Program-made: the position numbers and the translations under genes
NCBI GenBank assembly: GCA_903882905.1
Contig: CAIRYW010000010.1
Coordinates: 1 to 54,385, forward strand
Length of the DNA: 54,385 nt
Direction of reading: 5' to 3'
From: an uncultured bacterium
Lineage (GTDB): Bacteria; Patescibacteriota; Minisyncoccia; Phycocordibacterales; CAIRYW01
Shown: positions 34,376-42,235 of the stretch, piece after piece
How positions within the stretch are numbered: position 1 is the first letter of the stretch
How the letters are laid out: each line of letters opens with the position of its first letter
The notes under the pieces: generated by a model
Told to the model about the DNA's origin: nothing
Databases searched by the model: none
The model's input: the letters and a program-made list of their open reading frames with translations, nothing else

Positions 34376-35878
34376 TTATTCCACGTGATGTCTATCTCTC
34401 AATTTTTTTAATTCATCTTCCTCCTCTTTTTCTTTTCTTTCTTTGGCTTTTTCTCCTAGATCTTTTAATTCTTTATCAGTTAATTTAGATAATTCGATTG
34501 CTCTTTTTTCTAAATCAGATTCAGTATTCTTTTTTGGATCATCTAAAACTTCATCAAGTAATATGTGTAAAATAAATCCGATTTTTGGTCCTGGAGCAAT
34601 ATTTGTTTTTTTAATTATCTCTTCCCCACCAATCTTTAATTGCGCCACAGAGACAGGATCTCGCAGTGCTTCGTCAATCATCGAATGATACTTTCGAAGT
34701 CTATAAGGGCTCTCTTTTGGCCTTCCCATACCCATTCTATCGCTCGCTCTGACGTTCATTAGTTCCCAAATTAATTCTGGTCCAACGTTCCTCACCATTC
34801 TTCTAACTGCCGACAAAGTGATTTGTTCTGTGTCAGAAAAAAACATATGCCAGCGGACAAGTTTTGTAACAGTTTCAATTATTTTATTTGAAAATTTTAA
34901 TCTTTCTAATATTTTTTTTGCAATTCTTGCACCCACAACATCATGGCCATAAAAAGTGTAATCTTTTTTCTCATCAGAAAATCTCCTTGTTGGCGGCTTG
35001 CCGATATCGTGAAGCAAGGATGCTAAGCGAACCTCCAAAGAGAATTTTTTCTTTGCAGAATGTTCAAGGCTGCGGAGTAAATGTTCAAAGACATCATACG
35101 AGTGCGCTTGGTTTTGGGTTGTACCAATTCCCTCTTCAAGTTCTGGAATAATGAAGTGAATTAAGCCTAATTTCTTGCAAAGCATGATTCCCTTCATTGG
35201 GGAATCTGATGAAATAATCCTTACAAATTCATCTCGAATTCTCTCTTGAGAAATATTTTTTAGTAGAGAAACATTTTCTACTATCGCCTTTTCTGTATCT
35301 GGATCAATCAAAAATCCAAGTTCCGTTGCAATTCTAACTGCGCGCAAAATTCGAAGGCCATCCTCATTGAATCTTTCGTGTGCATCCCCTACTGTTTTCA
35401 CAATCCCCTTTTGCAAATCAACTTTTCCTCCAAATAAATCAACCACATCAAATTCTCCGCTTTTTTTTCCAAGCGCAAGTGCGTTTATTGTAAAGTCTCT
35501 TCTTTTTAAATCATCCTCTAAATTTTTACTAAATCTGACTTCATCAGGATGCCTGTTGTTTGTATACTTCCCTTCTAGTCTGTATGGCGTTATTTCAATA
35601 ACTTTTAATGTTGGATTTTCTGCTTCTTCGAATACTACTCCAACTGTTCCAAAATCGTTTTCGTAAAATGTTTTTGGAAAAAGTTTTATTATTTCCGCAG
35701 GTGTTGCATTTGTGGTTGCATCCCAATCCTTTGGAGTTCTACCTAAAAATAAATCTCTAACACACCCTCCGATTAAATACGCTTCATAACCTCCCTTCTC
35801 CAAGGTGTCTATTACTTCTAATGCTTCTTTTGGTAGATCAAAAAAAGTATTGTTTTTTGAGGTTTTTTTTTCAGTCAT
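34376..35878 (-). CDS. cca: CCA tRNA nucleotidyltransferase with HD domain
   Basis: GGYEAYLIGGCVRDLFLGRTPKDWDATTNATP, RRDFTINALAL, HDIGKPPTRR. Confidence 0.93.
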   Translation of the reverse strand: MTEKKTSKNNTFFDLPKEALEVIDTLEKGGYEAYLIGGCVRDLFLGRTPKDWDATTNATPAEIIKLFPKTFYENDFGTVGVVFEEAENPTLKVIEITPYRLEGKYTNNRHPDEVRFSKNLEDDLKRRDFTINALALGKKSGEFDVVDLFGGKVDLQKGIVKTVGDAHERFNEDGLRILRAVRIATELGFLIDPDTEKAIVENVSLLKNISQERIRDEFVRIISSDSPMKGIMLCKKLGLIHFIIPELEEGIGTTQNQAHSYDVFEHLLRSLEHSAKKKFSLEVRLASLLHDIGKPPTRRFSDEKKDYTFYGHDVVGARIAKKILERLKFSNKIIETVTKLVRWHMFFSDTEQITLSAVRRMVRNVGPELIWELMNVRASDRMGMGRPKESPYRLRKYHSMIDEALRDPVSVAQLKIGGEEIIKKTNIAPGPKIGFILHILLDEVLDDPKKNTESDLEKRAIELSKLTDKELKDLGEKAKERKEKEEEDELKKLRDRHHVE

Positions 35879-35923
35879 GTGTCTACTTATTTTATTTTAT
35901 TATACTCTTGTTTACTTTTGTGT

Positions 35924-36062
35924 TTGTGCACCCAGAGGGATTTTCGAAACTTACAGTTTCTGTATACCTTTTGGATATTTTATTTCGTGAACTCATAAAA
36001 TAATCTCAAAAGGTTTTCGAATCCCTCAAGAAAGCTCTCCCAGAGCTTTCTTGATTGCTTGT
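35924..36062 (-). ncRNA. Candidate tRNA-proximal structured element (Arg copy)
   Basis: Terminator-like hairpin, then GGGATTCGAA complementary to the tRNA-Arg T-arm, two hairpins, then an 18-nt exact copy of the tRNA 3' end (ATCCCTCTGGGTGCACAA). Confidence 0.5.
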
Positions 36063-36133
36063 GCACCCAGAGGGATTCGAACCCCCAACAACCGCTTCGA
36101 AGGCGGGTATGATATCCATTTCACTATGGGTGC
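36063..36133 (-). tRNA. tRNA-Arg (anticodon TCG)
   Basis: GCACCCA/TGGGTGC acceptor, loop CTTCGAA, T-arm GGGGGTTCGAATCCCTC. Confidence 0.9.
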
Positions 36134-36223
36134 ATATCGAAATCTTACTCTAGTATGCATAAAAATCAAAAAGGTCTGGTTGAAATTACTGCCTAAAATG
36201 ATAAACTAAAAAAGTAAAAATAT

Positions 36224-36294
36224 GCGGGTATAGTTTAGTGGTAAAATGAGTCCTTGCCAAGGATTAGATTCGGGTTCGATTCCCGGTACCCGCA
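36224..36294 (+). tRNA. tRNA-Gly (anticodon GCC)
   Basis: GCGGGTA/TACCCGC acceptor, TCCTTGCCAAGGA anticodon arm, GGGTTCGATTCCC. Confidence 0.93.
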
Positions 36295-36500
36295 CAAGAA
36301 AAACTGACGCCGAAAGGCGTCTTTTTCTTGTGCGGGTAAGAAAGCAAATTTATTTGCTTTCGTCCGGGAATCGAAAGCCGGAATATGTCGCGTAGCGACT
36401 ATGAGGCGGGGTCGCGACCTTTTGCGCAGCAAAAGAGTTGTGACCGATTCCCTTTACTCTTAATTTGTGACGGCAAATAAACTATCTGTGACCGATTCCC
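36295..36500 (+). ncRNA. Candidate tRNA-proximal structured element (Gly copy)
   Basis: Terminator hairpin, TGCGGGTA and CCGGGAATCGAA mirror the tRNA 3' end, core GAAAGCCG...GAGGCGGGGTCG, two GTGACCGATTCCC ends. Confidence 0.55.
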
Positions 36501-36768
36501 CATCTTTATTCCTTGCTTCCCTTGTAATAACCTCCCTTTCTCTACGTCTTAGAGTAACTTACTAAACTCTGTCCTTTTGACCTTTAGATGTCCCTATTTC
36601 TCCAAAATAGGCCTAAAACTGTGGATAACTCTGTTAACATGTGTAAAAGACACCAAAAAAGACATTGTCAAATTATGTCTTAAATACTATAATAGCGTTG
36701 CTAGATAAGGTTATTATTGAGAAATAGACCAAGACGTTTCGTAAGAAACGTCTTGTAAAACATTTCAC

Positions 36769-37218
36769 GTGGAACATAACAATTTAAAACTACAAGTTGG
36801 AGTTAAAGCTCTTATTTTCAATAAAAATAAGGATATTTTATTACTAAAAAGGATTCCTGAGAGAAAAGGAGAAGATAGTTGTTGGGATATTCCAGGTGGA
36901 AGAATAAATAACAACCGAAGTCTGCTAAGTAATCTTTTAAGGGAGATTAAAGAAGAGACTTCTCTCAATAGTATCTCAAATCCAGTTATCCTTTCAGCTC
37001 AAGATGTATTCTTTAGGGGTAGTAGGATTGTTAGGGTAACTTATGTTGCACGTGTAACATCTAGCAGGGTAGTAAAGTTAAGTAGTGAGCATTCGGAGTA
37101 TAAATGGGTTAAGTTTGATGACTTAATGAAAATTAAAGATTTAGATAAGCACGTAAGGATTATTATAAAGGACAAAGATAAGGTGTCCTTAATAAAATCC
37201 TTTATTAATAAGGTTTAA
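36769..37218 (+). CDS. NUDIX hydrolase
   Basis: PGGRINNNRSLLSNLLREIKEETSL; GTG start. Confidence 0.9.
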   Translation: MEHNNLKLQVGVKALIFNKNKDILLLKRIPERKGEDSCWDIPGGRINNNRSLLSNLLREIKEETSLNSISNPVILSAQDVFFRGSRIVRVTYVARVTSSRVVKLSSEHSEYKWVKFDDLMKIKDLDKHVRIIIKDKDKVSLIKSFINKV

Positions 37219-37231
37219 ATTATAAAAGATC

Positions 37232-37624
37232 GTGAACTTAAATAAGATCGGAAAATTAGGAGAGGATATTGCTGTAAAGTTTCTCAAAGGGAAGGGATTT
37301 GAGGTTTTGAATAGAAATTACCTTAAAAAACTGGGAGAAATTGACATTGTTGCTAAAAAGCTAGGTATTTACCACTTTATTGAGGTAAAAGCAGTTTCAC
37401 GTGAAATTATTGACAATAAGCCGGTGAAAGGGGACTTTGTGGAACCTGAGGAGAATATGCACAGGGATAAGATAAGAAGATTAGCAAATGCTATAGAAAT
37501 ATTTTTGGAGTCAAATAAAGTTTCATGTGAAAGGTTTACGTTCGATTTATTTGTAGTTTATATCGATATAAAACAAAAGAAAGTATTAGTCAAGGTTTAT
37601 GAAGATTTTCCTCTATTTATATGA
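37232..37624 (+). CDS. YraN/UPF0102 family protein
   Basis: KIGKLGEDIAVKFLKGKGFEVLNRNYLKKLGEIDIVAKKLGIYHFIEVKAV. Confidence 0.92.
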   Translation: MNLNKIGKLGEDIAVKFLKGKGFEVLNRNYLKKLGEIDIVAKKLGIYHFIEVKAVSREIIDNKPVKGDFVEPEENMHRDKIRRLANAIEIFLESNKVSCERFTFDLFVVYIDIKQKKVLVKVYEDFPLFI

Positions 37625-37680
37625 ATTAAATATAAATAAATTTCTAAAAAAAAGAGTGTTGTGTTAAACTCATGTTTCAA

Positions 37681-37751
37681 CGGAGTGTAGTGTAACGGTA
37701 GCATTAATGCTTTGGGAGCATTCGGTCCGGGTTCAAATCCCGGCACTCCGA
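37681..37751 (+). tRNA. tRNA-Pro (anticodon TGG)
   Basis: CGGAGTG/CACTCCG acceptor, ATGCTTTGGGAGCAT anticodon arm, GGTTCAAATCC. Confidence 0.93.
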
Positions 37752-37918
37752 CACGTGAAAAACAGCGAAGCTGTTTTTAGGGATTTGAAAGCCGCAGCTA
37801 TATTTTGCTTAGCAAAGCAAAATAGCGAGGCGGGGCCGAGAAATTTTACGAGCGACGGCGAGTAAAATATTCGTGGCCAAATCCTTTTTTAGCATAAATT
37901 TATCTGTGACCAAATCTT
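37752..37918 (+). ncRNA. Candidate tRNA-proximal structured element (Pro copy)
   Basis: AAAAACAGC GAA GCTGTTTTT hairpin, GGGATTTGAA complementary to the tRNA-Pro T-arm, core GAAAGCCG...GAGGCGGGGCCG, GTGGCCAAATCC-T6, then TATCTGTGACCAAATCTT. Confidence 0.55.
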
Positions 37919-37924
37919 AAAACA

Positions 37925-38683
37925 ATGCCTAAAAACAACAAAGATACATCATGGCAAGGGGTTTCTGGTTGGTACGATGATCTTCTAACAAAAGAAGATA
38001 CTTACCAAGGAAAAGTGATCTTGCCAAATTTACTTAGAATTTTAAATCCAAAAGCAGGGGAGAATGTTTTAGACGTGGCTTGCGGACAAGGTTTTTTTGC
38101 ACATGAGGTTGCAAAATTTGATGCAAGGGTAGTCGGAGTCGATTCGTCAAAAGATTTGATAAATATTGCTACAAAAAATAAAACAGGGAATGAAAAGTTT
38201 TTTATAACAAATGCAGAAAATATTTTGCTTAACGAAAAGTTTGATAAAGCTTTTTGTGTTCTTGCACTTCAAAATATAAAAAATATTGATAAGGTTTTTG
38301 CTGGAGTTTCTAAAGTGTTAAAAACAAAAGGGAATTTTGTGATTGTGATTAATCATCCGAGTTTTAGAGTTCCTCAAAATTCTGATTGGGGATTTGATGA
38401 AACAAAAAAGATGCAGTACAGATCGGTTTATAAATATATGTCAGAAATTGGTGTCAGTATTGAAATGAATCCAGGAAAAAAAGAAAAAAGTAAAAAAACT
38501 TTGAGTTTCCATAGGCCGCTGCAGTATTATTTTAAAATGCTTGCAAAAGAAGGTTTTGTAGTGCGCCGACTTGAAGAATGGATTTCACATAAAGAAAGTA
38601 TGGCTGGCCCAAAAAAGATTGCCGAAGATAATGCACGAAAAGAAATTCCTCTTTTTATGATGATTGAAGCTGTAAAAAATTAA
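37925..38683 (+). CDS. Class I SAM-dependent methyltransferase
   Basis: ENVLDVACGQGFFAHEVAKFDARVVGVDSS. Confidence 0.9.
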   Translation: MPKNNKDTSWQGVSGWYDDLLTKEDTYQGKVILPNLLRILNPKAGENVLDVACGQGFFAHEVAKFDARVVGVDSSKDLINIATKNKTGNEKFFITNAENILLNEKFDKAFCVLALQNIKNIDKVFAGVSKVLKTKGNFVIVINHPSFRVPQNSDWGFDETKKMQYRSVYKYMSEIGVSIEMNPGKKEKSKKTLSFHRPLQYYFKMLAKEGFVVRRLEEWISHKESMAGPKKIAEDNARKEIPLFMMIEAVKN

Positions 38684-38686
38684 AAA

Positions 38687-39244
38687 ATGGAGAACAAAGA
38701 AATAGAAGTAAGGTTTTTGGAAATCGATAAAGAAAAAATAATTTCTAGATTGAAAGAAATTGGCGCCAAAGATTTGGGGAATAATTTAATGAACGAAATT
38801 ATTTTTGACAATAAAAATTTTGATTTCAGGGAAAATAAAAAACTTTTGAGATTGCGAAAAAACGGGGAGAAAATTTTTTTATCATACAAACATTATCATG
38901 ATCATACTGCAGAAGGTACAGAGGAAGTTGAAATTGAAGTTTCGGATTTTGAAAATACAAAAAAAATTATAGAACAAACTGGTTTAATGGCCTTTAGAAT
39001 TCAAGAAAAATGGAGACACACTTTTGTTTTGGATGATATTGTTTTTGATATAGACACTTGGCCAAAAATTCCAACATTACTTGAGATTGAATCTTTAAGC
39101 GAAGAGCATTTAAAAAAGGGAGCAGAGATGCTTAATTTATCTTGGGAAAAAGCGGTTTTCATGAATCAAAGAAAAGTTATTGAAGAAGTTTATAATATTC
39201 CTGTAAGCCGTCTGAGATATTTTACTTTTGATAAAATGGAATAA
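38687..39244 (+). CDS. CYTH-domain (class IV adenylate cyclase-like) protein
   Basis: NKEIEVRFLEIDKEKIISRLKEIGA, LRLRKNGEKIFLSYK, VFDIDTWPKIPTLLEIES. Confidence 0.85.
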   Translation: MENKEIEVRFLEIDKEKIISRLKEIGAKDLGNNLMNEIIFDNKNFDFRENKKLLRLRKNGEKIFLSYKHYHDHTAEGTEEVEIEVSDFENTKKIIEQTGLMAFRIQEKWRHTFVLDDIVFDIDTWPKIPTLLEIESLSEEHLKKGAEMLNLSWEKAVFMNQRKVIEEVYNIPVSRLRYFTFDKME

Positions 39245-39300
39245 ATGGAGAGTAAATAAGCCTAAATCTACTAGTTTTTTATAAGAAAAAGTTACAAAAG

Positions 39301-39440
39301 TTAATTTGACTTTTGTCTATTTTCATGCTAGAATCTACTCAAATTGTGATCATTGAAAAAAGTGCATGCGGGTGAGATTTTAGAAAGCAAAATTTGTTTT
39401 TTGAAATCTCATCAGCATGCCTAGATGCTGATCAATAAAA
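39301..39440 (+). promoter_or_regulatory. Promoter-like hexamers plus structured leader with overlapping alternative hairpins
   Basis: TTGAC...TAGAAT, then GCATGC-GGTGAGATTT...AAATCTCATCA-GCATGC and the overlapping ATCAGCAT...ATGCTGAT. Confidence 0.55.
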
Positions 39441-39499
39441 CCAAAAGCAGAAACAAACTCAAGGTACCTAGGCAAACCTGTGAAATTGTACCAACTACT

Positions 39500-40780
39500 A
39501 TGACAGACAAGGAAAACCTGACCGCGGAGTCAGAGGAAAAAAAACCGCAATACAGTATAGACCTTCTTGGTCTCGCAACGGTGCGGGTTGCCAAGGAAGG
39601 TGATCACCTCCAGTCAGCTTATTTGCCATTCGTGGTGGATGCTGGAGACAGTGCTTACCTTGGTGTCCAAGGCGAAGGGAACTACGCTCTCGAGCTGTGG
39701 TTTGAAGAAGAAGTGCTCAAGGATGCTGAACTTGATGTTGTCGTGTTGTCGAAAACCTTCTACAACAACAAAAACGGCCAAATCAAGGCATCGGCCAAAG
39801 GCGATCTCCGGAAGACCGTAGGTGAATTCGAGAAAAAGGAGTGGTGGAAGGAGACGGTGGACGGCAAAAGCTTCCACGTTTTTATCCAACGATTCACAGT
39901 AGCGCCGAAGGGTGCGGTCTCTAAGCGTCTCGTGACGAAAGAGAACGAAAACAACCTGTATGTCGTCATGGCCTCGGTGGCTGGGATTCAAACATACGCC
40001 ATTTCGTCCTACTTCGACCAGAAACAAAACAACGGTCTTTACCTCACGGTGGAGCCAGTGTGGATGGGATCTGTCGGGAAGGTCGCGGGCAAGTTTGCTT
40101 GTTATGTTCTCGAACGGAAACGTGGGGGTTCACCTGCGCTTTTCGAAATCATCAAGGGGCACTATGCTCCAAAGATGGGGGAACTGGCAGACAAAAAGGT
40201 TGTGATCACTCACGAGAAAGAGGAAATCTTGAATGTCTCTGGTCTTCGGGCTTGGGGGCGTGACGGAAATCTTCTGTCTCAAGGTGCGTCGCCGACAGAA
40301 GCGGAGGAGATTGAGGTCTTCAGTTACATGGTCTCCGGACCGCGTCACTTGAGCTTCGGTCGAGACCGCTGGGGTCGCCAGATCTACTTGAACTGGAACA
40401 ACGTCGTCGGGGTTCCTGCTCCACAAATTCGCCGTGTCCAAAACGGCGCGATTGTCCGCTGCAAATTCGCAGTGGAGCCTCACAGCAATTTCAACCATCA
40501 AAAAGTTGACCTTGTTCGCGGTTTGGAGATTCAGATTCTGCCAGAGGAGGAAACTCGTTTGCGGATCAATGAGCTCGCAAAGCTCGGAGGTCAGTGGACA
40601 GAATGGCAGGACTGGTTCAACGAGGCAAAGGTGGAAGATCGTGCGGAGGTTAAAGACCGTGCGAAAAATTCTCCCCAGTCTGTGGAACGCCCGAGGAAGC
40701 GCAGGAAGCTTTTCGGGAAGCACCTCTGGCGTGGCGTACCGGGAGCCTTCGGCCGGAACAGGGAAAAAAACAGCATCTAA
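39500..40780 (+). CDS. High-GC ORFan (about 426 aa)
   Basis: MTDKENLTAESEEKKPQYSIDLLG...; ORF track starts at 39425 but that ATG lies inside the leader hairpin. Confidence 0.6.
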   Translation: MTDKENLTAESEEKKPQYSIDLLGLATVRVAKEGDHLQSAYLPFVVDAGDSAYLGVQGEGNYALELWFEEEVLKDAELDVVVLSKTFYNNKNGQIKASAKGDLRKTVGEFEKKEWWKETVDGKSFHVFIQRFTVAPKGAVSKRLVTKENENNLYVVMASVAGIQTYAISSYFDQKQNNGLYLTVEPVWMGSVGKVAGKFACYVLERKRGGSPALFEIIKGHYAPKMGELADKKVVITHEKEEILNVSGLRAWGRDGNLLSQGASPTEAEEIEVFSYMVSGPRHLSFGRDRWGRQIYLNWNNVVGVPAPQIRRVQNGAIVRCKFAVEPHSNFNHQKVDLVRGLEIQILPEEETRLRINELAKLGGQWTEWQDWFNEAKVEDRAEVKDRAKNSPQSVERPRKRRKLFGKHLWRGVPGAFGRNREKNSI

Positions 40781-40787
40781 CAATTAA

Positions 40788-40822
40788 CCCCGACACGACT
40801 TTCGCAAGAAAGTCGTGTCGGG
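40788..40822. terminator. Hairpin CCCGACACGACTTTC GCAA GAAAGTCGTGTCGGG
   Basis: Perfect inverted repeat. Confidence 0.85.
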
Positions 40823-40880
40823 AACCTTTTTAATAATTAAGATATTAAATTTTCATAAAGCGTGTAGAATTAAATAAAAA

Positions 40881-41840
40881 ATGGAAAACACAAAAAAAAA
40901 TTCAAAAATAATTATTCCAACAAAACTGCAAAATGATTCTCTTGCAGCGATTTTTTTATTGAAGCATTTTGGAGAAACTTTTTTTCCTGGAGTTAAATCA
41001 GCTAGTATAGAAATTATTTCTCAGATTAATGAAACAGCAGAAGAACTTGAAAAGAAAGGAATTCTTTTAATTGATATTGGTGGGGGAATTTTTGATCATC
41101 ACAAATTTAGCGAGAAAAAAACTACCACAAGCCTTGTTGCAAAATATCTTGGAGTTGAAGAAAATGAAGCACTTCAGATGTGGTTTTCTTTTGTAGAAAG
41201 ATGCGAATTTTTTGGCAAAGCAGTTATTTCAAATGACTCACTTGATAAAGCATTTGGCTTGGCTGGACTTTTAGTCAATGTAAATAATTTGTACAAAAAT
41301 GATCCCAATAAAGTCTATGCCGTTATGGAACCAATTTTGGAGGCTCATATAACTGAGCAACAAATAAGAACTGTTGAGATCCCTAAAATTTTTAAAGAAA
41401 AAGTAGATAAAGGAGAAGTAATTCTTTTTTCAGTTAAACAGCATGGACAAAAAATAAATATTGCAATGCTAGAATCGGATAACCCAAGCATTTCTGGATA
41501 TTTGCGATCAAAAAATGGCGGTAATTATCATGTTGTTGTGATCAGACTTTCAAGTGGTCACGTAAACGTAATCACAAAAAGTATAGCAAAAATCGATTTA
41601 ACGGCACTCGCGGCGGTACTCAGAAAAAGTGAAGCTAATGTGTCTGGAAAAGAAATTTCAAGTGATATAAAAATACTTTCTCAACATGGAAGAATGAATG
41701 AAATTCCAGAATGGTATTACGATCCAGCAACAAACTCAATTCAAAATGGTGGTATTAATCCAAGCGGAGTAAACCCAACAAAAATTTCTTGGGAAGACAT
41801 GAAAAGAATTGTTGAAGCTGGTCTATCGCAACATTTATAA
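40881..41840 (+). CDS. DHH/MYG1-like phosphoesterase-type protein
   Basis: LLIDIGGGIFDHHKFSEKKTTTSLVAKYLG. Confidence 0.65.
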   Translation: MENTKKNSKIIIPTKLQNDSLAAIFLLKHFGETFFPGVKSASIEIISQINETAEELEKKGILLIDIGGGIFDHHKFSEKKTTTSLVAKYLGVEENEALQMWFSFVERCEFFGKAVISNDSLDKAFGLAGLLVNVNNLYKNDPNKVYAVMEPILEAHITEQQIRTVEIPKIFKEKVDKGEVILFSVKQHGQKINIAMLESDNPSISGYLRSKNGGNYHVVVIRLSSGHVNVITKSIAKIDLTALAAVLRKSEANVSGKEISSDIKILSQHGRMNEIPEWYYDPATNSIQNGGINPSGVNPTKISWEDMKRIVEAGLSQHL

Positions 41841-41841
41841 A

Positions 41842-42156
41842 ATGTCCCTAAAATTTAAAAAAAATGTGGAGGATTTTATTTGCGAACATTGTGGAAACAG
41901 TGTGAAGGGTAATGGCTTCACCAACCATTGCCCTAAGTGTCTTTGGAGCAAACATGTTGATGTATTCCCTGGAGATCGTTTAGAAGCCTGTGGAGGCATG
42001 ATGGAGCCTATCAACGTAGAGAAGAAGGGTAATGATTATATGCTTATACAGCAATGCGTGGCTTGCGCGAAAGAATTTAGGATCAAGGTTTCACAGGAAG
42101 ACGATTTTGATGAAGTGATCAAGATTGTGAAGAAATCTGTGGATAAACACCTATAG
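41842..42156 (+). CDS. RNHCP domain zinc-ribbon-like protein
   Basis: FICEHCGNSVKGNGFTNHCPKCLWSKHVDVFPGDR. Confidence 0.85.
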   Translation: MSLKFKKNVEDFICEHCGNSVKGNGFTNHCPKCLWSKHVDVFPGDRLEACGGMMEPINVEKKGNDYMLIQQCVACAKEFRIKVSQEDDFDEVIKIVKKSVDKHL

Positions 42157-42235
42157 GTCGGTCCTATGGGTGTTTATCCACAGGTCGTTTCACTCCCAAA
42201 GACAAGGTCCTGCATTGTTTCAGATTAATTTTGGT

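Noticed and set aside
36235-36432. ORF-track 65-aa ORF antisense to tRNA-Gly and its element
   Set aside because: Translation of tRNA antisense (GYRESNPN...); covers a clear tRNA and inverted repeats, not a gene
36600-36665. Possible oriC (DnaA-like box TGTGGATAA plus AT-rich flank)
   Set aside because: Only one convincing box, no dnaA/dnaN neighbourhood; too little evidence
40130-40783. 217-aa minus ORF antisense to the high-GC ORFan, and other nested ORFs at 39567..40787
   Set aside because: Shadow ORFs caused by high GC; the plus-strand ORF is longer and has a leader and terminator
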